Assembly: GCA_910586205.1 (NCBI GenBank)
Contig: CAJUGD010000034.1
Span: 1 to 37,503, forward strand
Reading direction: 5' to 3'
Source: an uncultured Lachnospiraceae bacterium
GTDB taxonomy: Bacteria; Bacillota; Clostridia; Lachnospirales; Lachnospiraceae
DNA length: 37,503 nucleotides
The position numbers and the translations under genes were made by a program. This document shows, piece after piece, positions 25,952 through 34,790 of this stretch. The notes beneath the pieces are model-generated. The model had not been told where the DNA came from and searched no databases. It saw nothing but the letters and a program-made list of their open reading frames with translations. The stretch's first letter is position 1, and every line of letters begins with the position of its first letter.

Positions 25952-25966
25952 GCCAAATGATTTGGC
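25952..25966. promoter_or_regulatory. Palindromic operator candidate upstream of GH36
   Basis: GCCAAATGATTTGGC is a perfect 15-base palindrome 88 bases before the GH36 start. On the minus strand it overlaps a weak promoter candidate TGCCAA-17-TATATA. The gap 25865-26136 shows nothing else that looks coding. Confidence 0.45.
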
Positions 25967-26136
25967 AGAATATTCCCATTATTTCAAGGCAGTTTCCCAA
26001 TCATTTAGCAAATCAGTATGATCTTGAGTATATCATATTTTCCAGGAAATTCCTTTATAATAATGATAGATAAAACAGGAAAAATGTAAAGCTGTAATAA
26101 TAAGAAAAAAGGATCGGTTACAAAGAAATTACAGGA

Positions 26137-26165
26137 TTGTAAATTTTTATTAAGAATGTTATAAT
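26137..26165 (+). promoter_or_regulatory. Promoter of the binding-protein / chemoreceptor operon
   Basis: TTGTAA (26137-26142) and TATAAT (26160-26165) are 17 bases apart, about 60 bases before the start codon. Confidence 0.7.
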
Positions 26166-26224
26166 GACCTTGATTTTTTGTTGTATTATGTAAAAATAAT
26201 AAATTTTAAAGAGGAATCGAAAGT

Positions 26225-27469
26225 ATGAGAAAAGGGGTTGGCGTATTGTCTGCGGCAGTATTTTGTATGATGCTGACGGCAGGATGCCAAGATAGAGTTG
26301 GACATGAGAAGGAAAGGCTGCCAGAGAATAATAATCCTGAGAACGTGGAGCTGGTTGTCTGGGGATCTGAGGAAGATGAAGATCTTTTAAATCAGATTAT
26401 TGAGAGCTTTAAAAGGAAGTATGAAGGAGAGGCAGATTTTCAGATTGTTTTCCAAGCACAGGGAGAGTCTAAATGCAAGGACGCATTGCTTGCGGATTTG
26501 GAAAATGGAGCAGATGTGTTTACTTTTGCCGATGATCAGGTAAATGCTTTGGCTGCGGCAGGGGGATTAGAGCCAATAAAGGAAGATGAGGCCATACGGT
26601 CGCAGAATCTGGAGGCAACAGTAAAGGCGGCTTCTATAAAAGATAAGATTTATGCATATCCTTTAACAGCAGATAATGGATATTTTATGTATTATAACAA
26701 GAAATATTTCTCAGAACAGGATGTGGAGACTCTGGATCGAATGTTGGAGGTTGCAGAGGAAAGCGGAAAGGCAATAACCATGGATTGGTCTTCTGCCTGG
26801 TATGTTTATTCATTTTTTGGAAATACAGGAATGGAGATTGGATTAAATCCAGACGGAATTACTAATTTTTGTACTTGGAATCAGACCGAAGGAAGTATTA
26901 GAGGGGTGGATGTGGCCCAGGCTATGGGAAGGATAGCTGAGAGTCCGGCTTTTTTAAGCAGGACAGATGAAGAATTTCTTGCAGGGGTAAGGAATGGAAC
27001 CGTGATTGCAGGGGTTAGCGGAGTATGGAATGCGGTTGCAATAGAGGAGGCATGGGGAAAGGATTTAGGCGCTGCAAAGCTGCCTTCCTATACATGCCGG
27101 GGAGGGCAGGTACAGATGGCATCTTTTTCCGGATGTAAGCTGGTAGGGGTCAACGCTTATTCTGAGCATTATGATTGGGCAAATAAACTGGCGGAATGGA
27201 TAGCAAATGAGGAGAATCAAACGCTGAGATTTGAGCTGCGGGGGCAGGGACCGTCCAACATACGAGCCTCTCAGTCAACAGCAGTTCAGAATGCTCCGGC
27301 TATTGCAGCGCTTTTGGAGCAGTCAAAATATGCACAGCTTCAAAGGGTAGGCGGAAAATTCTGGGATCCGGTTGCAGAATTTGCCGGAATTATCGTAGAG
27401 GGAAAACCTGAGCATGAGAATCTTCAGGAATTGCTGGATAAAATGGTGGAGGATGTAACAGCCAGATAG
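26225..27469 (+). CDS. Orphan sugar-binding lipoprotein next to a chemoreceptor
   Basis: The 414-residue protein is a family-1 extracellular solute-binding protein of the maltose/maltodextrin kind. The signal peptide ends in the lipobox LTAGC (Cys ~21). VELVVWGSEEDEDLLNQIIE begins the first lobe; YAYPLTADNGYFMYYNKKYF and the C-terminal WANKLAEWIANEENQ segments are typical. A GAGGAATC site precedes the ATG. No permease or ATPase gene is linked. Instead the next gene, 33 bases on, is a methyl-accepting chemotaxis protein, so the pair may work in sensing as binding protein and receptor. Ligand identity is not readable. Confidence 0.9.
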   Translation: MRKGVGVLSAAVFCMMLTAGCQDRVGHEKERLPENNNPENVELVVWGSEEDEDLLNQIIESFKRKYEGEADFQIVFQAQGESKCKDALLADLENGADVFTFADDQVNALAAAGGLEPIKEDEAIRSQNLEATVKAASIKDKIYAYPLTADNGYFMYYNKKYFSEQDVETLDRMLEVAEESGKAITMDWSSAWYVYSFFGNTGMEIGLNPDGITNFCTWNQTEGSIRGVDVAQAMGRIAESPAFLSRTDEEFLAGVRNGTVIAGVSGVWNAVAIEEAWGKDLGAAKLPSYTCRGGQVQMASFSGCKLVGVNAYSEHYDWANKLAEWIANEENQTLRFELRGQGPSNIRASQSTAVQNAPAIAALLEQSKYAQLQRVGGKFWDPVAEFAGIIVEGKPEHENLQELLDKMVEDVTAR

Positions 27470-27502
27470 ATAGGAATAGAAAGGCTTTGGAGGAGGAGAG
27501 AG

Positions 27503-29089
27503 ATGAAAAGCAGGCTGAGCATTCAGCAGCGTTTGATATTACCGATTATTTTGTTGGGAATTGTAGCGTTGATCTCTAATGTGATTGCAATTTTCAGTAT
27601 TCATAATGTGAATGCTAATGCAGCGAATATTGTAGATAATTATATGGTAGGTCAGTCAAAGCTGGAAGAAATCCGCCGTTCTATTTTAAATATACATAAG
27701 ATTGCATTGTCTCATATTGTGGCGGCGGATTATGAAACCATGGTTGAGGAGGTTGCCCAGATTAAAGCAGAGGAAGAAAAACTGGATGCAGATCTGGAGG
27801 AATTTGTCGTCTATGTAAGAAAAAGCGAAGAAGTATTTTGGGCAGAGCTTTTGGATAATTATGATTCTTTTAAACATGCTTTGATTGATCTGGTGAGTGC
27901 CAGTGCAGACAGTAAAACACAGGAAGCGTATGCGTTTGCCAATGGGAGTGTAGCGGAATTTGGGGCTGCAGTGGAGGAGAATATTGATCAGTTGTATTTG
28001 TCTATTCATACACAGACAACGGCAGCGCGCAAAAGATTAATGATAGTATATGCAATTTCTATTGGAATAGGGGTAATTTCTAGTATTATTGGAGTGGCAT
28101 TGGTACTGTTTGCAATCCGTATTATTTTGAAGTATGTGGTTAAACCAATAAAAAATATGCTGCGTTCCCTTCAGGGCAGTTCGGATCGTATTGATGGTGT
28201 AACGGGAGAGGTATTGAAACGAACAAAAACTTCTAATAAGAGTGCAAAGGATTTGGCTTCTTTGGTAAAAGAACTGTCATCAGCTATCCAACAGGTGGCA
28301 AGTAATGTATCTATGATCAACACCAGCGCCGCAGGGGTCAGGACAGATGTGAATAATATGTCAAAGGAATGCGGAATTATCACAAATTATTCTTCTGAGA
28401 TGAGAATGAGGGCAGATGAGATGGAGCAGTCTGCAAAGGAGAATGTAAGAATAATCGAAGCAAAGGTAACAGAAATCTTGTCTCTGCTGGATGATGCAAT
28501 AAAAAAGAGCAGCAGTGTGGATCAGGTCAATATTCTCACAAAAGATATTTTAAATATTGTGTCAACGACAAATCTGATTGCATTGAATGCTTCTATGGAA
28601 GCGACAAGGGCTGGAGAAGCGGGAAAAGGTTTTTCAGTAGTGGCCAATGAAATTCGTCAGTTGGCCGATTCTTGTGGTGAGACAGCAGGGCGAATACAGA
28701 ATGTTAATGAGGTGGTTACCGGGGCAGTACATAATCTTTCCAGACAATCCCAGGAGTTGGTAGATTATCTGAAAAAATCTGTGTTGACAGAATTTCAGTC
28801 TTTTGTGGCATCAGGAAAACAGTATAAAGATGATTCTGTTTATGTCGGTAGAGCTATGGATGCATTTTATGAAAGAACGGAACATCTAAGAGGCAATATG
28901 GAGGACATTGCCAATTCTATCGGCAGCATCAGCAAGGCTATGGATGAAGGCGCGGCGGGAATTACGGGAGCTGCCAACAGTACTAAAAACCTGGAACAAG
29001 ATATGGCAAATATTACAGGAAAGATGGATGTAAACAAGGAAATTGTAGAGGAGCTTAAAAAACAGATGGAGGTATTTGTAGATTTGTAG
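27503..29089 (+). CDS. Methyl-accepting chemotaxis protein
   Basis: This 528-residue membrane chemoreceptor has a first transmembrane helix at ~9-31, an extracellular region of ~145 residues that looks like a four-helix bundle, a second helix at ~177-205 and a short HAMP-like start (VKPIKNML). The long coiled-coil signalling domain contains the conserved tip near residues 354-385 (IALNASMEATRAGEAGKGFS, VVANEIRQLA) where CheA and CheW bind. GGAGGAGAG precedes the ATG. Its gene partner is the sugar-binding lipoprotein. No che or flagellar genes are in this window. Confidence 0.94.
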   Translation: MKSRLSIQQRLILPIILLGIVALISNVIAIFSIHNVNANAANIVDNYMVGQSKLEEIRRSILNIHKIALSHIVAADYETMVEEVAQIKAEEEKLDADLEEFVVYVRKSEEVFWAELLDNYDSFKHALIDLVSASADSKTQEAYAFANGSVAEFGAAVEENIDQLYLSIHTQTTAARKRLMIVYAISIGIGVISSIIGVALVLFAIRIILKYVVKPIKNMLRSLQGSSDRIDGVTGEVLKRTKTSNKSAKDLASLVKELSSAIQQVASNVSMINTSAAGVRTDVNNMSKECGIITNYSSEMRMRADEMEQSAKENVRIIEAKVTEILSLLDDAIKKSSSVDQVNILTKDILNIVSTTNLIALNASMEATRAGEAGKGFSVVANEIRQLADSCGETAGRIQNVNEVVTGAVHNLSRQSQELVDYLKKSVLTEFQSFVASGKQYKDDSVYVGRAMDAFYERTEHLRGNMEDIANSIGSISKAMDEGAAGITGAANSTKNLEQDMANITGKMDVNKEIVEELKKQMEVFVDL

Positions 29090-29144
29090 AGAAGATAAAT
29101 AGTATAGGATTATTGCATTTGTCATTATAGATTGTGACAAACAG

Positions 29145-29169
29145 CCTCTGTGAAAACAGAGGTTTTTTT
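29145..29169 (+). terminator. Terminator after the chemoreceptor gene
   Basis: CCTCTGT and ACAGAGG form a 7-bp stem with a GAAA loop, followed by seven T. A TATAAT at 29172-29177 directly after it may be the -10 box of the lipid operon, with no good -35. Confidence 0.88.
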
Positions 29170-29224
29170 AATATAATGATTCCATGAACAAATAGTTAAA
29201 GTATTAAAGGGAGAGGGCAGAGGG

Positions 29225-30457
29225 ATGGAAAAGGAGCATGGGTGCAGGAAAATCATATGGTATGGGATTCCGGCGTATGGGCATGTGCATTCAAATCTTT
29301 ATTTGGTTCAATATTTATCAGAACATGGATTTTATGTGATTTATTATTCTATGGAGGAGTTTCGGGAAGTAATAGAATCTCATGGGGCAAAATGCTTTAT
29401 CTATCCGATCCGGGAAGGGGAGCTTGATTTAACGGATGGAAGGAGAATTTTAAAGCTTTATCGGTTGATTTTGCAATATACGGAAAATATGATGCCTTTT
29501 CTTTGGGAGGAAGCAGTAAGAGAGCAGCCATGTGGGGTGATTTTTGATTCTCTGGCTTTGTGGGGGAGGATCATTGGAGAATTATTTCATGTACCTTGTT
29601 TTAGTTTTTATAGCATTGCAGCTATGGGCCGGGCAGGGGGAAAGGGATTTTTTGAATATATCAGGGGATTTTCCGGAGATTTTTTGTGTTATGCGGGAGA
29701 AATTCCCCAGTCATGGAAAATCAGAAACAGGATTGCATGGAAATGGAAGTGTAAAGGATTGGGAATGATATCTGTTTTGATGGGGCAGGGTGATTGGAAT
29801 CTAATGGGATATTCCCGGTTATTTCAGCCTGGGGGAAAGGGATTTGGGGAGAAGTATCGGTTTTTGGGCCCTTTGGCTGTATATAGACAGGAGAGTAGAA
29901 ATAATGATTTTATCTGTAAAAAAGGGAAGGTGATTTATATTTCCCTTGGAACTATTTTTAATCAGGACAAAAGGCTGAGGGGAGAGATTGTGAGGCAATT
30001 TGGGAGAAACAGGACTGATAGCAGTACTGTAAATGAGAAAGTCAATGGAGCAGATAAGAGACAAAGCCGGGATTATTTTGTGGTTATGGTTTGGAATGGA
30101 ATGAATGAGGGGGAACAGATAAGATTTCCAGATAATTTTATTGTAAGAAGATTTGTGAATCAAAAGGAGGTAATGAAACAGGCATGTTTATTTATTAGTG
30201 CGGGAGGAATGAATAGTATTCACGAAGCATTGTATTTTGGAGTACCTTGCCTGTTGTGTCCTCAGCAGGGAGAACAGCTTTTAAATGCAAGGAGATTTGA
30301 AAAATTGGGATTTGGGAAAATTCTAAAGGATCCGGAGAAGCTGAGGGAGGAGGCAGAAATGGCAATGGGGCTTAAAAAGATGTGGGATGAGGAGAAAAGA
30401 AGAAAAATGACAGAGATTTGTACCGGGCAAATGGATGAAATATGCAGGAGAATGTGA
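29225..30457 (+). CDS. GT1-family glycosyltransferase (macrolide/glycolipid type)
   Basis: The 410-residue protein is a GT-B fold glycosyltransferase of family GT1, which moves a sugar from a UDP-sugar to a small lipophilic acceptor. IIWYGIPAYGHVHSNLYLV is the acceptor-domain opening (HxxP-like), YISLGTIFN begins the donor domain, and FISAGGMNSIHEALYFGVPC plus LLCPQQGEQLLNA is the nucleotide-sugar motif; the usual leading His of HGG is Ser-Ala here. No signal peptide. AGAGGG lies before the ATG. It heads the five-gene operon, so its acceptor is probably the product of the downstream acyl enzymes; sugar and acceptor are unknown. Confidence 0.88.
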   Translation: MEKEHGCRKIIWYGIPAYGHVHSNLYLVQYLSEHGFYVIYYSMEEFREVIESHGAKCFIYPIREGELDLTDGRRILKLYRLILQYTENMMPFLWEEAVREQPCGVIFDSLALWGRIIGELFHVPCFSFYSIAAMGRAGGKGFFEYIRGFSGDFLCYAGEIPQSWKIRNRIAWKWKCKGLGMISVLMGQGDWNLMGYSRLFQPGGKGFGEKYRFLGPLAVYRQESRNNDFICKKGKVIYISLGTIFNQDKRLRGEIVRQFGRNRTDSSTVNEKVNGADKRQSRDYFVVMVWNGMNEGEQIRFPDNFIVRRFVNQKEVMKQACLFISAGGMNSIHEALYFGVPCLLCPQQGEQLLNARRFEKLGFGKILKDPEKLREEAEMAMGLKKMWDEEKRRKMTEICTGQMDEICRRM

Positions 30458-30519
30458 CGGATTAAATATAGGGCGGAATGAAAATTGATTGATAGGAATT
30501 GAAAAGGAGTGATAAGGCA

Positions 30520-31545
30520 ATGAAACGGGAAGATGAGACAGATAATCGTAAAGAGATTGTTTTGATAACAGGAGCAACAGGATTTTTGGGAGAGTATCTG
30601 ATCCGCAGGCTGGTCGGGGAATATCGGGTTCTTGCGATGGGAAGGAATTATGAAAAGGGAAGGAAGCTTGAAAAGATTGGAGCTGAGTTTTGTCCGGCGG
30701 ATTTTACAGATGAGAAAAGCTGCGGGAAATATTTTCAAGGGGTAAGATATGTGGTGCATGCAGGCGCTTTGTCTACCGTTTGGGGAGAATGGGAAGATTT
30801 TTATAAAACCAATGTTCTGGGAACTGGTTTGGTGGCAAAGCTTTGTTATGAGAATAGAGTACAAAGGATGGTGTATATCTCCTCTCCGAGTATTTATACG
30901 GGGAGGGAGGATCAGTATGGGATTCGGGAGGAACAGGCGCCGGATCAAAATGATCTGAACGATTATATTCGATCTAAGCTTATGGCAGAAAGGGAAGTGG
31001 AAAAATGGGGAAGGAAAGGGTTGGAGACTGTGATACTGCGTCCCCGGGGATTGATCGGAATCGGGGATACCAGTCTGGTGCCGCGTCTTATGCGTGCAAA
31101 TGACCGTGTTGGGATTCCTCTGTTTCGGGGAGGAGGGAATCTGGTGGATTTGACTAGTGTGGAAAATGTTGCTTTAGCCTGTAGCCTGGCTTTGACAAAA
31201 AAGGGGGCAGAGGGACAAATCTTTAATATTACAAATGGGGAACCTGAAAAGTTTGGAATACTTTTGGAGAGATTTTTTAAGGCGGCAAAGAAAACTCCTC
31301 GTTATCGGAAAATACCGTTTGGGATGACCTATAAGGCAGCGTTTTTATTGGAGTGGATTTACCGCATATTCCGCCTGAAAGGAGAGCCGCCATTGACGCG
31401 ATATACGGTCTGTACATTGGGTTTTGCACAGACTATGGATATTAGTCGTGCCAGGGAAATCTTAGGATATAAACCGGAGAAAACTTTGGCAGAATCTATA
31501 GAGGAATATGGAAAATGGTGGTGGGAGAAATATGGGAAGGATTGA
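30520..31545 (+). CDS. NAD(P)-dependent 3-beta-HSD/epimerase-type SDR
   Basis: This 341-residue extended short-chain dehydrogenase has TGATGFLGEYLIRRL for the nucleotide and Y-x-x-x-K in DYIRSKLMAE for catalysis. VYISSPSIYTG holds the conserved Ser. The C-terminal substrate domain (IYRIFRLKGEPPLTRYTV) is like the 3-beta-hydroxysteroid dehydrogenase branch, to which OleD, reducer of beta-keto acids in olefin synthesis, belongs. I use ATG 30520 with AAAAGGAG upstream; the frame is open from TTG 30499. It overlaps the next gene by 14 bases. Role in reducing a beta-keto acyl intermediate is inferred from the KAS III gene in the operon. Confidence 0.86.
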   Translation: MKREDETDNRKEIVLITGATGFLGEYLIRRLVGEYRVLAMGRNYEKGRKLEKIGAEFCPADFTDEKSCGKYFQGVRYVVHAGALSTVWGEWEDFYKTNVLGTGLVAKLCYENRVQRMVYISSPSIYTGREDQYGIREEQAPDQNDLNDYIRSKLMAEREVEKWGRKGLETVILRPRGLIGIGDTSLVPRLMRANDRVGIPLFRGGGNLVDLTSVENVALACSLALTKKGAEGQIFNITNGEPEKFGILLERFFKAAKKTPRYRKIPFGMTYKAAFLLEWIYRIFRLKGEPPLTRYTVCTLGFAQTMDISRAREILGYKPEKTLAESIEEYGKWWWEKYGKD

Positions 31546-32377
31546 AAAGGTAACGTTATACCATTGTGGGTTTTGTGTGAATAATCTGGCTGTAATGTTT
31601 CGGGGAATGCCGTGGAAAAGCAGAAGATTTCCGGCATCTGCAGTGTTGATTCAGCATAAGGATTTGGGAAATATTTTATATGATACGGGATATTCAGAAC
31701 TTATTTTAGGCAGAGGATTGGAAGGACAGGTTAATTTTTTTGAAAAATTTATTTTATGGCTGTACCGGCTTTTGAATCCTGTATTTATAAGGGAGGAAGA
31801 TAGGATTGACAGGAAACTTATACAAGATGGAATATGTCCGGAAAGTGTGAAAACCATTATTTTATCTCACGGTCATCCGGACCATGTGGGAGGGCTTTCC
31901 TTGTTTTCGGAGTATGAGCTGGTGGTTTCTGCTGAAGTAGCCAGGGAAATAAAGAGAACAAAAACGGGTAGATTGGTATTTTCCAGCCAAATACCTTGGA
32001 TTAATGAGAAAAGGATCCGACAGGCAGCAGGTGAAGGAATGAAAGGTCATTTTCTATGTCGGTATTTTGACAGAGTTTATGATTTGTTTGGGGATGAAAG
32101 TGTAATTGGGGTGATGTTAAGTGGTCATTGTAATGGACAGATGGGGCTTTGGATTCCAGATGTAAAATTGTTTCTGGCTGCAGATGCCTGTTGGGGCAGA
32201 GATTTAGTGGGAGCAACAAGACGGATGAGAATTGTGCCTCGGATAATACAGGAGGATTTTCGAGAATACCAATATACCCTTCGGCGTATCTGCAGGCTTA
32301 AGAAGGATTATCCGGATATTGAGATTGTGTTTTCTCATCAGGCAGGAAAGGAGCAGGTGTATGTTGGAACAGATTAA
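31532..32377 (+). CDS. MBL-fold metallo-hydrolase
   Basis: The 281-residue protein has the metallo-beta-lactamase fold: ILSHGHPDHVGG (His113, His115, Asp117, His118) binds the metals, SGHCNGQMG gives a further His and FLAADACW the bridging Asp. FSHQAGKEQ near the end gives the last His. It resembles lactonase/glyoxalase-like hydrolases; the substrate could be an ester, thioester or lactone of the operon product. GTGGGAG precedes ATG 31532, which overlaps the SDR gene. Overlaps at both ends indicate translational coupling. Confidence 0.87.
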   Translation: MGRIEKVTLYHCGFCVNNLAVMFRGMPWKSRRFPASAVLIQHKDLGNILYDTGYSELILGRGLEGQVNFFEKFILWLYRLLNPVFIREEDRIDRKLIQDGICPESVKTIILSHGHPDHVGGLSLFSEYELVVSAEVAREIKRTKTGRLVFSSQIPWINEKRIRQAAGEGMKGHFLCRYFDRVYDLFGDESVIGVMLSGHCNGQMGLWIPDVKLFLAADACWGRDLVGATRRMRIVPRIIQEDFREYQYTLRRICRLKKDYPDIEIVFSHQAGKEQVYVGTD

Positions 32378-33683
32378 GGTGCTGAAATATTATTTTTATT
32401 ATAAATATTGTTTGTCATTAGGCGGCAGAAAAGCTTTGATGAGAAGGCAGGCTTGGAGGATGAGAAGGCATCTTCGGTATGTGGCAAAATATTCAGAAAT
32501 TTATAGGGGAAAGCGAAGATTAAGGGATTATCCGATTGTGGATAAGGAATTTATGATGAGCCATTTTCAAGAATTAAATACCGTGGGGATTGGAAAAGAG
32601 GAGGCAGAAGAATTTGCAATAAGAGCAGAACGGGAGAGAAATTTTGTGCCGAAGCTGCGGGGAGTTACAGTGGGATTAAGTTCCGGAACATCAGGAAGAC
32701 GCGGAATTTTTTTAGTATCAGATGAGGAAAGAATCCGGTGGGCCGGATATATTCTGGCAAAGTTTTTGCCGGGATGGATTTTGGGAAAGTATTCTATTGG
32801 ATTTTTTATGAGAGCGGACAGCAATCTATATCAGTCAATAGGGTCAAAAAGAATTGCTTTTCATTTTTTTGATATTTATCAGGATATGGAGAAGCATCGG
32901 AAGCGTTTAGAGGAAATCTGTCCTGATATTTTAGTAGGGCAGCCATCGGTTCTTTTGGAGATTGCCAAGGATATAGAAAAGGGAAGATTAAGGATTAGAC
33001 CAAAGGTAGTTATTTCCATTGCAGAGGTATTGGAACGGGAGGATGAAAAACGGCTGAAAAGGATATTTGGGTTAAAGATAATCCACCAAGTTTACCAATG
33101 TACAGAGGGATTTTTAGCATCTACCTGTTCTTGTGGCACACTGCATCTGAATGAGGATATTGTACATATTGAGAAGGAACGTCTGGATAAAAACCGATTT
33201 ATTCCGATTGTGACGGATTTTGAGAGGCGTACACAGCCGATTATCCGGTATCGTTTGAATGATATTTTAGTAGAAAAAAGGGGCAGATGCCGCTGTAATA
33301 GTCCTTGTGCGGCTCTTGAAAGGATTGAAGGAAGGGAGGATGATATTTTTCTCTTTGAGGGAAAAGATGGGAGGGAAAAGAAAGTATTTCCGGACTTTAT
33401 TCGAAGATGTATGTTGTTTGCCGGAAATGGGGCAGATGGAGAAAGCTATTGGGAAGATTATGAAAATGCGGCATGTGATTATCGGGTGGTTCAAGAGGAG
33501 AATGGAGAGATTACGGTTTATGGGGATTTGACAGAGAGGGGAAAGGAACAGGTGAGAGAGGAGTTGAATAAGCTGGCTGAGGATCAGGGTTTTGTAGTGC
33601 CCCAGGTGGTTTTTGAAAGGTATGGATATGAGATCGGGAAAAAGATGAAGCGAGTAGAGAGAAAAAGAAGACTTTGTTTATAA
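32361..33683 (+). CDS. F390-synthetase-like / PaaK-CapK adenylate-forming enzyme
   Basis: The 440-residue protein belongs to the adenylate-forming superfamily near PaaK, CapK and coenzyme F390 synthetase. The P-loop-like motif LSSGTSGRRGIFL (near residue 108) binds ATP; YQCTEGFLASTCSCGTLHL corresponds to the A5 region with a CxCG cluster; PIIRYRLNDILV is the A7-like RYxxxD motif, with further cysteines in GRCRCNSPC. The substrate is likely a carboxylic acid activated as acyl-AMP. I use ATG 32361 with AAAGGAG before it; it overlaps the MBL gene by 17 bases. In Ole-type pathways an AMP-ligase homologue closes a beta-lactone; the same role here is a guess. Confidence 0.82.
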   Translation: MLEQIKVLKYYFYYKYCLSLGGRKALMRRQAWRMRRHLRYVAKYSEIYRGKRRLRDYPIVDKEFMMSHFQELNTVGIGKEEAEEFAIRAERERNFVPKLRGVTVGLSSGTSGRRGIFLVSDEERIRWAGYILAKFLPGWILGKYSIGFFMRADSNLYQSIGSKRIAFHFFDIYQDMEKHRKRLEEICPDILVGQPSVLLEIAKDIEKGRLRIRPKVVISIAEVLEREDEKRLKRIFGLKIIHQVYQCTEGFLASTCSCGTLHLNEDIVHIEKERLDKNRFIPIVTDFERRTQPIIRYRLNDILVEKRGRCRCNSPCAALERIEGREDDIFLFEGKDGREKKVFPDFIRRCMLFAGNGADGESYWEDYENAACDYRVVQEENGEITVYGDLTERGKEQVREELNKLAEDQGFVVPQVVFERYGYEIGKKMKRVERKRRLCL

Positions 33684-33713
33684 GGTGTGTATTGGATGAT
33701 GAGGAGAAAACAG

Positions 33714-34667
33714 ATGATAAGGGAAAGAGGAGTTAAAAAAGTAAGGATTGCAGGTATGGGAAGGGCTCTTGCAGGACGGAAGCTGTATTTTGGAGATCAG
33801 GTAAGATATCGGCTTTTGCCTGGGCAGACTATTTTGGATCTTGGTGTGGAGGCTGCTTACCAGGCACTAAGAAATGCGGGTATGAAAATAGAGGATATGG
33901 ATTGTATTGTATGTGCTATGGCTACTCCTCTGCAGGCAATTCCTTGCAATGCAGCGTTGTTTCATGAAAGAATGGCAAAGGGATTGTCCATTCCTGCCAT
34001 AGATATTAACACAACCTGTACCAGTTTTATTTCTGCTGTGGATATCTTTTCTTGTCTTGTGGATATAGGAAGGTATGAACATGTTTTAATCTTGTCTGGA
34101 GATACGGCTTCAGCGGCATTAAATTCTGGGCAGAAGGAAAGCTATGAATTATTCTCGGACGGTGCGGCTGCCTGTGTATTGACGAGGGCAGGAGAAAATG
34201 ATTCTTCGGGAATTTTATACAGCCGTCAGGAAACCTGGTCTGAGGGGGTTCATGATACAGAGATTCGGGGTGGATGTGGAATGATGCCTGTATTTTGTAT
34301 GGATGAGGGGAATAGGGAGGATTATTATTTTGATATGAAGGGGCATAGGATCTTAAAGCTGTGTGCAAGGCGGCTGCCGAAGTTTGTGGATCGTTGTCTT
34401 AAGGAGGCGCAGATTTCACGGGAGGAGATTCATTTGGTGATTCCTCACCAGGCCAGCCGGGCTTTGGGAGTGATTATGCCGAAGCTGGGATTTTCGAAAG
34501 ATAAGTACATAGATAGGGTAGCACAATATGGGAATATGGTTTCTGCATCCGTACCGTTTGCACTTTGTGAGGCGGAGGAGATGGGGTGGGTGAAGCATGG
34601 GGATCTGGTGCTGCTTATGGGAACGGCGGCAGGGCTTACGGTAAATTTTTTGTTGATGAGATTTTAG
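33714..34667 (+). CDS. Ketoacyl synthase III (FabH/OleA-like)
   Basis: The 317-residue protein is a thiolase-fold condensing enzyme with the full catalytic set: Cys102 in INTTCTSFI, His245 in VIPHQAS and Asn274 in QYGNMVSAS. It would make a beta-ketoacyl product by Claisen condensation. FabH usually serves fatty-acid initiation, but no acpP, fabD or fabF is nearby; the partner genes suggest a specialised pathway. Start choice is uncertain: ATG 33714 has AGGAG seven bases before it, while ATG 33696 and GTG 33687 are also in frame. It is the last gene of the operon, ending in a gap without a clear terminator. Confidence 0.9.
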   Translation: MIRERGVKKVRIAGMGRALAGRKLYFGDQVRYRLLPGQTILDLGVEAAYQALRNAGMKIEDMDCIVCAMATPLQAIPCNAALFHERMAKGLSIPAIDINTTCTSFISAVDIFSCLVDIGRYEHVLILSGDTASAALNSGQKESYELFSDGAAACVLTRAGENDSSGILYSRQETWSEGVHDTEIRGGCGMMPVFCMDEGNREDYYFDMKGHRILKLCARRLPKFVDRCLKEAQISREEIHLVIPHQASRALGVIMPKLGFSKDKYIDRVAQYGNMVSASVPFALCEAEEMGWVKHGDLVLLMGTAAGLTVNFLLMRF

Positions 34668-34738
34668 AAGTTTATGAAATGGTTTTTTGAAGATATGATT
34701 TGCCCAAGATGCAATGAAGGTTATATCTTGTAAAGTCC

Positions 34739-34767
34739 TTGTAAATTTCTTCTGCCTATAGTATGAT
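34739..34767 (+). promoter_or_regulatory. Promoter of the small secreted protein gene
   Basis: TTGTAA (34739-34744) and TATGAT (34762-34767) are 17 bases apart, 23 bases before the start codon. Confidence 0.55.
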
Positions 34768-34790
34768 AAGGTCAGAAGGAGGTGAGGAAG

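Noticed and set aside
30262..30948. A 228-residue minus-strand open frame across the GT1/SDR junction
   Set aside because: Shadow frame favoured by the purine-rich coding strand; Pro/Ser/Ile-rich translation without known motifs.
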